Source of the DNA: JALENY01 sp036310185
Lineage (GTDB): Bacteria; Bacillota; Clostridia; Lachnospirales; Lachnospiraceae
Length of the DNA stretch: 64,000 nt
Direction: 5' to 3'
Assembly (NCBI GenBank): GCA_036310185.1
Contig: JAXJSH010000070.1
Coordinates: forward strand, 81,024 to 145,023
Each line of letters starts with the position of its first letter. Position 1 is the first letter of the stretch. Both the position numbers and the translations under genes were made by a program. The notes beneath the pieces were generated by a model. That model was not told the origin of the DNA, did not search any database, and saw nothing but the letters and a program-made list of their open reading frames with translations. Positions 43,101 through 52,137 of the stretch are shown here, piece after piece.

Positions 43101-44102
43101 TTACGCTTCCGGTTTCTTCGCAGTTACAGACACCCACTCGCCCTGATAAGTCACTTCAACCAGTTCCAGACCAGCATCTTTTACAGCCTGTACAACCACG
43201 CCTTCTTTATCGTCGATGATTCCCGATGTAATATAAACCCCGCCCGGCTTCAACTGATTAACAATAACCGGAGTCAGCGGTACAAGTACCTCTGCAAGAA
43301 TATTTGCCACCACAATATCATATTTTTCATATCCGACACGATCCTGAACGTCCCTGTCGTCAATGATATTTCCAATCAAAAGATCAAATTTGGGATTCTG
43401 CAGTTCTTCCGCATCCGTAATATCCGTACATGCACCGGTTCCAAGCTCATTGTTTTCCAGATTTTCAGCAACTGCAGGAACCGCACACGGGTCCAGATCC
43501 GTTCCTGTCACATGTTTTGCGCCCAGTTTCAGCGCAATAATTCCAAGGATACCGCTTCCGGTTCCCACATCAAGAAGTTCCGTATCCTCATTCACATATT
43601 TTTTCAGCTGACGAATACACAGCTGGGTCGTCTCATGTTTTCCGGTTCCAAATGCGGTGCCCGGATCAATATGAAGAACCATGCGGTCCTGATCTTCCAC
43701 TTTTACATCTTCCCAGGATGGAATAATCAGAATATCGTCCACATAGAACTGAGAGAAAAACTGTTTCCAGTTGTTGATCCAGTCTTTGTCTTCTGTCTGA
43801 GACTCTTCAATCGTTCCCTCACCGATATCCAGAAACATGCGGAGTTCTTCCAGTTCACGTTTTACATTTGCCACAATCGTCTCTTTATCTTCTTCCTCTT
43901 CCAGATAGAAATTTACATAAGCAATACCATCATCATCCGGCATATCCGGCATGATATCCACAAACATCTGCTCTTTTTCCAGCGCAGTCAGCGGCTGCTT
44001 ATCTTCAATCTCTGCACCCTGCACGCCAAGGTCTGCCAGTGTGGAAATAATGATATCCTCCGCATCTGTTTTTGTTTTAATTGAAAATTTATTCCATTTC
44101 AT
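43101..44102 (-). CDS. prmA: Ribosomal protein L11 methyltransferase PrmA
   Basis: 333 residues. N-terminal substrate-recognition domain with an internal acidic stretch (DDDGIAYVNFYLEEEEDK), SAM motif LDVGTGSGILGIIALKLGA and NILAEVL. Trimethylates L11. GAGGA before the ATG. Upstream of rsmE, downstream of the AEC transporter and heat-shock operon. Confidence 0.95.
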   Translation of the reverse strand: MKWNKFSIKTKTDAEDIIISTLADLGVQGAEIEDKQPLTALEKEQMFVDIMPDMPDDDGIAYVNFYLEEEEDKETIVANVKRELEELRMFLDIGEGTIEESQTEDKDWINNWKQFFSQFYVDDILIIPSWEDVKVEDQDRMVLHIDPGTAFGTGKHETTQLCIRQLKKYVNEDTELLDVGTGSGILGIIALKLGAKHVTGTDLDPCAVPAVAENLENNELGTGACTDITDAEELQNPKFDLLIGNIIDDRDVQDRVGYEKYDIVVANILAEVLVPLTPVIVNQLKPGGVYITSGIIDDKEGVVVQAVKDAGLELVEVTYQGEWVSVTAKKPEA

Positions 44103-44219
44103 ATTTACAGTCCTCTCTCATTCAGATTTATTTCTATTTCGCCTTCCAAAACTTTCGCCTGTTTTTCTCTTTTTTTCACGTCTGCAGATACTGCTGCATT
44201 CCACAACGATTAAACATCT

Positions 44220-45140
44220 TTACACAAAAAGCGTAACGATTGGAATTGTCACCAATGACAATACGGTACTTAGAATAATTCCTTTTGATATAATATCTGC
44301 ATCCAGATCACGCTCTTTTGCAAACATCAGCGGCATATTTCCGGCAGGTACCGCCGTCATAATAACTGTGATTCCCAAAATCAGCATATCATCCGTTATC
44401 ATCCGCATCACCAATGCTGTTATAATCGGAATTAAAATAAAACGGATTGCAATAAAAATATACAGCCTGTATTCCTTCAAAATCTCTTTGACAGACACCT
44501 GTGCCAGTGATGTACCAATAACAAAAATTGCAAGAAATACAGTAGCTCTTCCCATATAATCGAGGCTTTCCGCCGCCACCGTCGGAACCGGAATTTTCAA
44601 AAAGAAAATCAATACCGTCAGAAAAGCTGCCACGGTTCCCGGATTAAGAAAAACACGCGGATTCATTTTTTCCTTTGTTCCCTTCTGTTTTGTCAACAGA
44701 TAAATGCCATATGTGTAAATATAAATATAAAACATAAAGTTGAAAACGGCAATATAAATCAAACATTGATTTCCAAGAATTGCCGTCCCCAGCGGAATTC
44801 CTATGAATCCCACATTTCCAAACATGGTCATCAGACAATAATAGTTCCACTGGTCTTTGGGAGCCCGCAAAATACGTCCCATTACATTTCCCACAAGCAA
44901 AAGCAGAAAAAATATGATAAACGCGATTGCCGCCACCATAAGCACTTCCTGATTGGTCGCTGTGTTCTCTTCGCTAAAAGCACTGGTCAGCAAAAGTGCC
45001 GGATTACATACGTTGGACACCAATGCAGAAATCTGCTTCACACCAACTGAATTCACAATACCCTTTCGCATCAAAATAAAACCAACTGCCATCATCACAA
45101 AAATAATCAACATCTGGGTTAAAACAATTTCTACACTCAT
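44220..45140 (-). CDS. AEC family transporter (auxin efflux carrier-like)
   Basis: 306 residues, about ten TM helices in two repeats, starting MSVEIVLTQMLIIFVMM. The MFGNVGFIGIPLG motif, with a broken-helix proline, is family-typical. The ATG at 45140 has GGAGGA at 6-7 bases; an ATG two codons upstream is too close to it. Probably moves an organic or amino acid; substrate unknown. Confidence 0.88.
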   Translation of the reverse strand: MSVEIVLTQMLIIFVMMAVGFILMRKGIVNSVGVKQISALVSNVCNPALLLTSAFSEENTATNQEVLMVAAIAFIIFFLLLLVGNVMGRILRAPKDQWNYYCLMTMFGNVGFIGIPLGTAILGNQCLIYIAVFNFMFYIYIYTYGIYLLTKQKGTKEKMNPRVFLNPGTVAAFLTVLIFFLKIPVPTVAAESLDYMGRATVFLAIFVIGTSLAQVSVKEILKEYRLYIFIAIRFILIPIITALVMRMITDDMLILGITVIMTAVPAGNMPLMFAKERDLDADIISKGIILSTVLSLVTIPIVTLFV

Positions 45141-45157
45141 GCTCATTCCTCCAAGTC

Positions 45158-45186
45158 AAATTAAGGGCAGACTTTTATGTCTGCCC
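45158..45186 (-). terminator. Terminator of the hrcA-grpE-dnaK-dnaJ operon
   Basis: GGGCAGAC (45165-45172) pairs with GTCTGCCC (45179-45186), followed on the minus strand by TTAATTT. Confidence 0.8.
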
Positions 45187-45244
45187 CTGAATTATACTCT
45201 ATTATAACCATTTTTGACAAGGTATACCCTGTTTCCCTTTGCTT

Positions 45245-46354
45245 TTATTTTCCCTGACTCAGTCTGTCAAATTCTTCCAATGCTTTCTTTGCTTCTTTGC
45301 TGAGTTTGGTCGGTGTCTGAACCACAAGAGTTACATAGTGGTCTCCTCGTTTCTGTTTGTTTCGCAGAGACGGAACACCTTTTCCTTTCAGACGTACTTT
45401 TGTATCTGTCTGTGTTCCTGGTTTTACCTCGTATTCCACCTCACCATCCACAGTCTTGATACGTACTTTTCCGCCAAGCGCTGCCTGTGCAAATGTAATC
45501 GCAGATGTGGAATAAATGTTCATATCATTTCTCTGGAAAATCGGATGTCTCGCTACGCGAACTTCCACAAGAAGATCTCCTCTCGAACCGCCGTTCACGC
45601 CCGGTTCGCCTTTTTCCCGGATCCGAATGCTCTGACCGTTGTCAATACCTGCCGGAACCGTAACTTTAATTTTTGTTTTTCTGGTGATGTATCCGGTTCC
45701 GTTACAATCCGTACATTTCTCTTTGATAATTTTCCCGGATCCCTGACACTGGGGACATACCTGCTCGCTGCGAATGGTGCCGAACATGGACTGCTGTGTC
45801 ACATATACACGGCCCTCCCCGTTACATTTCGGACAGGTTTCCGGTGAAGTACCCGGTTTTGCCCCGGTTCCGTTGCAGGTGGCACATGTATCTTTCAGAT
45901 TCAGTTCAATATGTTTTTCACATCCGAATACAGCTTCTTCAAACGTTATGTTAATGACTGCGCGCAGATTTGCTCCACGCATCGGTCCCCGGTTTGCCCC
46001 GCGGCTTCTTCCGCCGCCACCGAAAAGATCACCAAAAATGTCACCGAAGATATCACCCATACCTCCGCCATTAAAATCAAAGCCGCCAAAGCCGCCGAAT
46101 CCACCGGCACCTCCGCCGCCCTGTTCAAAGGCCGCGTGACCGAACTGATCATACTGCTGACGTTTCTGCGGATCACTCAGAATTGCGTACGCTTCCGATG
46201 CTTCTTTAAATTTTGCCTCCGCGTCAGCATTACCCGGATTCATATCCGGATGATACTTTTTCGCAAGCTTACGATACGCTTTTTTAATGGTATCATCATC
46301 GGCACCACGGTCTATACCAAGCACCTCATAATAGTCTCTTTTTGTCTCGCTCAT
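45245..46354 (-). CDS. dnaJ: Chaperone DnaJ
   Basis: Co-chaperone that loads clients on DnaK. 369 residues: J domain with KYHPDMN (HPD), Gly/Phe region (GGGGAGGFGGFGGFDF), four CxxCxGxG zinc repeats (first CATCNGTG), and a C-terminal client domain. Last gene of the operon; a hairpin fills the gap to dnaK. Confidence 0.98.
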   Translation of the reverse strand: MSETKRDYYEVLGIDRGADDDTIKKAYRKLAKKYHPDMNPGNADAEAKFKEASEAYAILSDPQKRQQYDQFGHAAFEQGGGGAGGFGGFGGFDFNGGGMGDIFGDIFGDLFGGGGRSRGANRGPMRGANLRAVINITFEEAVFGCEKHIELNLKDTCATCNGTGAKPGTSPETCPKCNGEGRVYVTQQSMFGTIRSEQVCPQCQGSGKIIKEKCTDCNGTGYITRKTKIKVTVPAGIDNGQSIRIREKGEPGVNGGSRGDLLVEVRVARHPIFQRNDMNIYSTSAITFAQAALGGKVRIKTVDGEVEYEVKPGTQTDTKVRLKGKGVPSLRNKQKRGDHYVTLVVQTPTKLSKEAKKALEEFDRLSQGK

Positions 46355-46405
46355 AATAATTCCTCTCTATATGACGCTCCATAAGGCCATAACGGTTCCG
46401 GATGA

Positions 46406-46433
46406 CCGGTGCAGATTCCATGGCCTGCACCGG
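46406..46433 (-). repeat. Strong hairpin between dnaK and dnaJ
   Basis: CCGGTGCAG (46406-46414) and CTGCACCGG (46425-46433) pair perfectly, with an outer GGTTCCG/CGGAAC that can pair in a competing structure. No T run, so processing or stabilisation of the mRNA is more likely than termination. Confidence 0.7.
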
Positions 46434-46481
46434 AACAGCTGGAACAGTCACAGCCTTAGCAGAATTGTCATTTATTCGGTT

Positions 46482-48353
46482 TTACTCATCTACTTCTGTG
46501 TAATCAGCATCTACAACATTATCATCATAACCAGCTTCTGCAGAACCGCCCTGTGCTCCGCCCATATCCGGGCCTGCACCTGCTGCACCCTGAGCCTGTT
46601 CGTACATCTTAGCGAACAGTTTCTGTGCACTCTGCATCAGTTTTTCCTGACCTTCTTTGAGTTCCGCCACATCTGCATCACTCATGGTGTTCGGATCCAT
46701 TTTTTCTGTTTTCTCTTTTAATGCTGCCAGGTCAGCCTGAACAGCTGTTTTATCGTTTGCATCCAGTTTGTCACCAGCTTCATCCAAAGCTTTTTCTACC
46801 TGGAATACCATGGAATCTGCATCGTTTTTCGCATCAACTGCTTCTTTCCGTTTCTTATCCTGAGCTTCGTACTCAGCAGCCTCTCTTACAGCTTTTTCGA
46901 TATCATCATCAGACATGTTGGAACCAGCTGTGATGGTGATATGCTGTTCTTTTCCTGTTCCAAGATCTTTTGCGGATACGTTTACGATACCGTTTGCATC
47001 GATATCAAAAGTAACTTCGATCTGCGGAACACCACGTCTTGCTGGCGGGATACCATCCAGACGGAACTGTCCTAAGGACTTGTTGTCTTTCGCGAACTGA
47101 CGCTCACCCTGTACTACGTTGATGTCAACGGCTGTCTGGTTATCCGCTGCGGTGGAGAAGATCTGGCTCTTCTTGGTCGGGATTGTTGTATTTCTTTCAA
47201 TCAGTCTGGTTGCAACACCACCCATGGTCTCAATAGACAGAGACAGCGGAGTTACGTCCAGAAGAAGGATGTCGCCTGCACCTGCATCGCCGGCAAGTTT
47301 ACCACCCTGGATAGAAGCACCGAGTGCTACACATTCATCCGGGTTCAGAGTTTTGCTCGGTTCGTGTCCTGTTAAGGATCTTACTTTGTCCTGTACAGCC
47401 GGGATACGTGTAGAACCACCAACCAGAAGGACTTTGCTCAGTTCAGAAGCGGTCAGACCTGCGTCTTTCAGAGCACGGGTAACCGGTTCTGCTGTTTTTT
47501 CTACCAGATCATGTGTCAGCTCATCAAATTTTGCTTTTGTCAGATCCATATCAAAATGCTTCGGACCTTCTGCGGTTGCTGTAATGAACGGCAGGTTAAT
47601 GTTGGTTGTTGTAGAAGAAGAAAGTTCTTTTTTCGCTTTCTCTGCTGCTTCTTTTAATCTCTGCAGTGCCATCTTATCACCGGATAAGTCTACACCTTCT
47701 TTTTTCTTGAACTCAGCCAGCATGTAGTCTGTGATCTTCTGGTCAAAGTCATCACCACCAAGTCTGTTGTTACCAGCAGTAGAAAGTACTTCGATAACAC
47801 CGTCACCGATTTCGATGATAGATACGTCGAATGTACCGCCGCCTAAGTCGTATACCATGATTTTCTGCTCATTTTCATTGTCCAGACCGTATGCCAGAGC
47901 TGCTGCTGTCGGCTCGTTGATGATACGCTTTACATCAAGACCGGCGATTTTACCAGCATCTTTTGTTGCCTGACGCTGAGCATCGTTGAAGTATGCCGGA
48001 ACAGTGATAACTGCCTCTGTTACTTTTTCACCAAGGTAGTTTTCTGCATCTGTTTTCAGTTTCTGAAGAATCATAGCAGAAATTTCCTGCGGAGAGTAAG
48101 CTTTTCCGTCTACGTTTACTTTATAATTGGAACCCATTTCACGTTTGATGGAAGCGATGGTTCTGTCTGCGTTTGTAACTGCCTGACGTTTTGCCGGCTC
48201 ACCTACCAGACGATCTCCGTTTTTTGTAAATGCTACTACAGACGGTGTTGTTCTGGAACCTTCTGCGTTTGCGATAACAACCGGCTGACCACCTTCCATA
48301 ACTGCTACACAGCTGTTTGTTGTACCCAAGTCAATACCAATAATTTTACCCAT
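46482..48353 (-). CDS. dnaK: Chaperone DnaK (Hsp70)
   Basis: 623 residues. ATPase start IIGIDLGTTNSCVAV, phosphate loops (VYDLGGGTFDVSIIE, LVGGSTRIPAVQ), linker region LLLDVTPLSLSIETMGG, and a Gly/Ala-rich then acidic C-tail ending DADYTEVDE. RBS AGGAGG. Third gene of the HrcA operon. Confidence 0.99.
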   Translation of the reverse strand: MGKIIGIDLGTTNSCVAVMEGGQPVVIANAEGSRTTPSVVAFTKNGDRLVGEPAKRQAVTNADRTIASIKREMGSNYKVNVDGKAYSPQEISAMILQKLKTDAENYLGEKVTEAVITVPAYFNDAQRQATKDAGKIAGLDVKRIINEPTAAALAYGLDNENEQKIMVYDLGGGTFDVSIIEIGDGVIEVLSTAGNNRLGGDDFDQKITDYMLAEFKKKEGVDLSGDKMALQRLKEAAEKAKKELSSSTTTNINLPFITATAEGPKHFDMDLTKAKFDELTHDLVEKTAEPVTRALKDAGLTASELSKVLLVGGSTRIPAVQDKVRSLTGHEPSKTLNPDECVALGASIQGGKLAGDAGAGDILLLDVTPLSLSIETMGGVATRLIERNTTIPTKKSQIFSTAADNQTAVDINVVQGERQFAKDNKSLGQFRLDGIPPARRGVPQIEVTFDIDANGIVNVSAKDLGTGKEQHITITAGSNMSDDDIEKAVREAAEYEAQDKKRKEAVDAKNDADSMVFQVEKALDEAGDKLDANDKTAVQADLAALKEKTEKMDPNTMSDADVAELKEGQEKLMQSAQKLFAKMYEQAQGAAGAGPDMGGAQGGSAEAGYDDNVVDADYTEVDE

Positions 48354-48420
48354 TATTTTTTCCTCCTGAAAATAATTTTCATAATAATCTACTTAATTGA
48401 ATTCTGATTCCTATTCAAAA

Positions 48421-49095
48421 TCAGTTTGCTACCTTAACCATGCTGTGGCGAACGACAAAGTCTTTGTACATATATCCTTTCTGGAATTCCTCCACGACAA
48501 TGTTTTCGCCAACATTTTCATCATCCACATGCATCACTGCGTTGTGGAAGTTGGGATCAAATTCTTTTCCAACGGCTTCAATGGCTTTTACACCCATATC
48601 TTCCAGTGTCTTGCACAGCTGTTTGTATATTTTATCAAAACCTTCTACAAACGGATCTGCTTTCTGTTCTTCGGTTGCACTTGCAAGACCTCTCTCAAAA
48701 TTGTCAATAATCGGAAGTATCTTCTCTACCACTTCTTTCGCACCAATGATATACATGCTTGCTTTTTCTTTATCGGTACGTTTGCGGTAGTTATCGAATT
48801 CTGCCATGGTTCTCTGAAGACGATCGGTCAGTTCTTCAATCTTTTCATCTTTTTTGTCCTTTTTCTTCCAGCGAAGTTTTTTTTCTTTTTTTCCTTCCGC
48901 TGCAGCATCGTCAGCTTCATCACACGCATCTGCGCATTCTTCTTCAGCCTCTTCCTCTTCATCTTCTGTGGTTTCTTCCACTACTTCGCCTTCCACAGCT
49001 TCTTCCGCTGTTTCTTCTGTGACGGTCTCTTCTGCAGTTTCTTCTGTAACTGTTTCTTCCATCACATCTTCTGGTTTCTTATTCTCATCGGTCAA
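48421..49095 (-). CDS. grpE: Nucleotide exchange factor GrpE
   Basis: 224 residues. A long acidic low-complexity N-terminus (VTEETAEE repeats) precedes the coiled coil and GrpE core (ILPIIDNFERGLA, DPNFHNAVMHVD). The start is TTG at 49095, with GGGAGG 8 bases upstream; the nearby ATG is out of frame. The acidic head is longer than usual. Confidence 0.96.
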   Translation of the reverse strand: MTDENKKPEDVMEETVTEETAEETVTEETAEEAVEGEVVEETTEDEEEEAEEECADACDEADDAAAEGKKEKKLRWKKKDKKDEKIEELTDRLQRTMAEFDNYRKRTDKEKASMYIIGAKEVVEKILPIIDNFERGLASATEEQKADPFVEGFDKIYKQLCKTLEDMGVKAIEAVGKEFDPNFHNAVMHVDDENVGENIVVEEFQKGYMYKDFVVRHSMVKVAN

Positions 49096-49110
49096 TGTTC
49101 ATACCTCCCA

Positions 49111-50142
49111 CTATTCTTTCTTAAATATGCTGTCCAGCTGGGCTTTCAGCGTATTCAGGTTATCCATAACATTTTCATAATCCATACGTTTTGGTCCAAT
49201 AATACCTATGGTTCCCTTCATACCTTCGCCTAATTCATAAGTTGCAGTAACAACACTGCAATCCTGCATGGTCTGCATCGGGCTCTCGCTTCCGATGTAT
49301 ACCTGGATGCCGGTATCGTTCTGCTTTGATTCCATGCCCCGGACAAAATCGATCAGTTCCTCTTTTTCTTCCAGTGCGGAAATCAGTTCGCTGGCTCTCT
49401 GACTGTCACTCAGTTCCGGATATTTGAAGATATTCGTTGCTCCGCTGGTATAAATTTCCACCTCATCTTCATCGGTACGAATCGCTTCCGCCACCGCATC
49501 CAGAATATCGGATACCAGCGTGTTGTAAACACCTGCTCTCTGTTTCAGCGTAGTGATTATTTCCAGATTAATATCTCCTATGGTCAAACCATTAAGTGAT
49601 GTATTCAGCAGCAGATTCAGATTCAGTAAAACTTCATTCTCCAGAAGTTCTTCCACCGGAATAATTTTATTCTTAATGATATTGCCTTCAACCACAATAA
49701 CTACCAGTAATTCATGTGCACTTACCTGTGATAACTGCAAAAACTGAATTTTATTTTTATGGTAGCTGGGACCCGTAATCATGGTGGTGTAATTGGTATT
49801 TGCAGCCAATATCTTGACCACCTGTTTCAGGACCTTTTCCATACGGTCTGTCCGTTCAATCATCAGCATATTCATATTGGTGACTTCCTGTGTTTTTTCT
49901 GCCACCAGCTGATCTACGTAGAAACGGTAACCTTTATCAGAAGGGATACGGCCGGCAGATGTATGCGGCTGCAAAATGTAGCCCATCTCTTCCAGATCCG
50001 CCATTTCATTTCGGATCGTTGCAGAACTTAATTTCAAATCGGTATACTTCGAAATGGTTCTGGAACCAACGGGTTCTCCGGTTTCCAGATATGTCTGAAT
50101 GATTGCTTTTAATATTTTTATCTTTCTCTCATCCAACTCCAT
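49111..50142 (-). CDS. hrcA: Heat-inducible transcription repressor HrcA
   Basis: 343 residues: N-terminal winged helix (KILKAIIQTYLETGEPVGSRTISKYTDLKLSSATIRNEMADLEE), GAF-like dimer domain and inserted domain. Represses its own operon and groESL through CIRCE, with GroEL as co-factor. First gene of the operon. Confidence 0.98.
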   Translation of the reverse strand: MELDERKIKILKAIIQTYLETGEPVGSRTISKYTDLKLSSATIRNEMADLEEMGYILQPHTSAGRIPSDKGYRFYVDQLVAEKTQEVTNMNMLMIERTDRMEKVLKQVVKILAANTNYTTMITGPSYHKNKIQFLQLSQVSAHELLVVIVVEGNIIKNKIIPVEELLENEVLLNLNLLLNTSLNGLTIGDINLEIITTLKQRAGVYNTLVSDILDAVAEAIRTDEDEVEIYTSGATNIFKYPELSDSQRASELISALEEKEELIDFVRGMESKQNDTGIQVYIGSESPMQTMQDCSVVTATYELGEGMKGTIGIIGPKRMDYENVMDNLNTLKAQLDSIFKKE

Positions 50143-50193
50143 AGCCGGAACTCCTTTCCTTCCTATTTGTAATTATATGCTTCTTTTAATTTG

Positions 50194-50220
50194 TTAGCAC
50201 TCGTTTGGTTGGAGTGCTAA
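50194..50220 (-). promoter_or_regulatory. CIRCE operator of the hrcA operon
   Basis: Exact TTAGCACTC-N9-GAGTGCTAA, 50 bases before the hrcA start. Second CIRCE of the window. Confidence 0.98.
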
Positions 50221-50234
50221 TACCTTATGTTCAT

Positions 50235-50263
50235 AATATACTCCCAGTGACGTACTTTGTCAA
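50235..50263 (-). promoter_or_regulatory. SigA promoter of the hrcA operon
   Basis: Minus-strand TTGACA (50258-50263), 17 bases, TATATT (50235-50240), directly upstream of CIRCE. Confidence 0.9.
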
Positions 50264-50328
50264 CTGATAAATTCTAAAAACTTTGTAAAATAGGTCCGAA
50301 TGTTTTTTTAAAAAAGAAGAATAACAAA

Positions 50329-50370
50329 AGCTCAAAACGCTGATTTCATTTTCATCAACAATTTTGAGCT
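50329..50370 (-). terminator. Terminator of the NfeD-SPFH pair
   Basis: AGCTCAAAA (50329-50337) pairs with TTTTGAGCT (50362-50370), with further pairing of CGCTGAT-like and ATCAACA-like inner arms, then TTTTG on the minus strand. Lies between the SPFH stop and the hrcA promoter. Confidence 0.7.
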
Positions 50371-50444
50371 CTTATTACGCTTCCACTTTTCGGTCCCTGC
50401 GTGAGTTCACCGAAAGCAGAAATTATTCAGTTTTTATTATCTTC

Positions 50445-51371
50445 TTATTTATCGCTGACAATTTCTTTAAAAGATGTTGCCAATCCTGCCAATCCCTGCA
50501 GATCAGATGGTACTACAATCTTGGTTGCTTTTCCATCTGCAAGGTTTTTCAGTGCTTCCAGACTCTTAAGTGTCAGAACAGCTTCGTCTGCTCCGGCTTC
50601 TTTGATGTAGCGAATACCATCTGCATTTGCTTTCTGTACGGTTTCAATCGCTTTTGCCTGACCTTCTGCTTCGCGGATCATTTTTTCTTTTTCTGCCTCT
50701 GCACGAAGGATCGCTGCTTCTTTTTCTGCCTGCGCATCAAGAATGGCTGCTTCTTTTTTACCTTCTGCTACAAGGATAGTTGATTTTTTCTGACCTTCTG
50801 CGATCAGGATTGCTTCACGGCGTTCACGTTCCGCTTTCATCTGTTTCTCCATGGCATCCTGAATAGCAGCCGGAGGCATGATGTTTTTCAATTCTACACG
50901 GTTTACTTTGATTCCCCACGGGTCTGTTGCAATATCAAGCGATGCTCGCATCTTTGTATTGATTGTTTCACGGGATGTAAGTGTCTCATCCAGCTCCAGG
51001 TCACCGATGATGTTACGAAGCGTAGTTGCACTTAAGTTTTCGATTGCCATAATCGGATTTTCAACACCGTATGCATACAGCTTCGGATCTGTGATCTGGA
51101 AATAAACTACCGTATCGATCTGCATGGTTACGTTATCTTTTGTGATAACCGGCTGCGGCGGGAAGTCCACTACCTGCTCTTTTAAGTTTACTCTTCTTGC
51201 TACACGGTCGATAAACGGAACTTTGAAATGAAGACCTGTTGACCATGTGTCCTGATAAGCACCAAGACGTTCCACTACAAATGCATAAGCCTGCGGTACA
51301 ATTTTAATACAGGATACCGCGATTACAAGTGCAATAACAACCAAAATTACAAATACAAAAAAACCACCCAT
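50445..51371 (-). CDS. SPFH/Band 7 membrane protein (QmcA/stomatin-like)
   Basis: 308 residues from the ATG at 51371 (GGAG 9 bases upstream). N-terminal TM helix (FFVFVILVVIALVIAVSCI), SPFH domain (VVERLGAYQDTWSTGLHFKVPFIDRVARRVNLKEQVVDFPPQPVI spans it), and a long coiled-coil with AEGQKKS/AEGKKEA/AEAEKE repeats. Scaffolding protein of membrane microdomains; known to work with NfeD, which is the gene just upstream. Confidence 0.94.
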   Translation of the reverse strand: MGGFFVFVILVVIALVIAVSCIKIVPQAYAFVVERLGAYQDTWSTGLHFKVPFIDRVARRVNLKEQVVDFPPQPVITKDNVTMQIDTVVYFQITDPKLYAYGVENPIMAIENLSATTLRNIIGDLELDETLTSRETINTKMRASLDIATDPWGIKVNRVELKNIMPPAAIQDAMEKQMKAERERREAILIAEGQKKSTILVAEGKKEAAILDAQAEKEAAILRAEAEKEKMIREAEGQAKAIETVQKANADGIRYIKEAGADEAVLTLKSLEALKNLADGKATKIVVPSDLQGLAGLATSFKEIVSDK

Positions 51372-51377
51372 ACTCAA

Positions 51378-51830
51378 TTACTCCTCTCTTTTCTCTGCTG
51401 AAGTTACAATTAATTTTACACCATTGACAGACTGAATATTCACGACAGCATCTCTGGCTATTTTTTCACCCTCATCTGCTGTTCGTGCCATCCATTCCAT
51501 GCCCTGTACAAGAACCCGTCCCTGTCCGCTGACATTGTCAATGGGTTCGATTACAACTGCCTGTTTTCCGATTAAGCTGTCCACATTTGTTTTCGTACGA
51601 TTTTTATTTATGTACTTCACAGCTAAAGGCCGTGTAACGAACAACAATACAAGAGAAACAGCGAAAAACAGAACCGTCTGCAGCCAGAATGGTGCGTTAA
51701 GCAGCTGTGCGAGCTCAGCGATCAGTGCGCCGCCGGCAAACCAGATACTCGTAAGTCCTACTGTAGCAACCTCGATAACAATACATATAATCAGTATCGC
51801 TAACCACAAAATCGCCGGACTAAAATCCAT
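51378..51830 (-). CDS. NfeD family membrane protein (short form)
   Basis: 150 residues from the ATG at 51830 (GGAGGAAGG upstream). Three TM helices (ILWLAILIICIVIEVATVGL, FAGGALIAELAQL, LQTVLFFAVSLVLLFV) then an OB-fold (IGKQAVVIEPIDNVSGQGRVLVQGMEW). Short NfeD without the protease domain, the usual partner of an SPFH protein. Its leader carries repeat copy B. Confidence 0.93.
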   Translation of the reverse strand: MDFSPAILWLAILIICIVIEVATVGLTSIWFAGGALIAELAQLLNAPFWLQTVLFFAVSLVLLFVTRPLAVKYINKNRTKTNVDSLIGKQAVVIEPIDNVSGQGRVLVQGMEWMARTADEGEKIARDAVVNIQSVNGVKLIVTSAEKREE

Positions 51831-51871
51831 ACTCCTTCCTCCTTTGTGTCCTTCATATAACATGATATTGA

Positions 51872-51943
51872 GATCAAAAGGTATTTTGCCCCCCTTGATA
51901 CCTACGGATTACTCCTCATTTTATGCTCTCGTAATCCTAAAAA
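51872..51943 (-). repeat. Structured dispersed repeat, copy B
   Basis: Reads on the minus strand as a near-copy of 12132-12202: TTTTTAGGATTACG..GCATAAAATG...GTAATCCG.AGGTATCA...AATACCTTTTGA. Both hairpins are kept. It lies about 40 bases upstream of the nfeD start, in the same orientation to the gene as copy A. Confidence 0.7.
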
Positions 51944-52137
51944 CATTTTTATATTATATGAAGTATATATTTGCGTTTATTATACTACTTAAATAGTACA
52001 ATGAAAAGTTATTTTTATAAAAATTGATAAAATGTTAACGATTTGTACATCTACATTATTTATGGTTTCTGTTTTTCGCTAAATTTATTTGCAGACAAAG
52101 CCAGTTCTATTGTTTCAAAGCAGCTATGTTTATTCGT
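51944..52137. other. AT-rich intergenic stretch between uvrB and repeat copy B
   Basis: About 190 bases of AT-rich sequence. No clear terminator for uvrB, promoter or ORF could be supported. Confidence 0.4.

Noticed and set aside
48397..49233. A long plus-strand frame opposite grpE
   Set aside because: Phe/Ser-rich antisense of the acidic GrpE sequence; no start signal and no recognisable protein.
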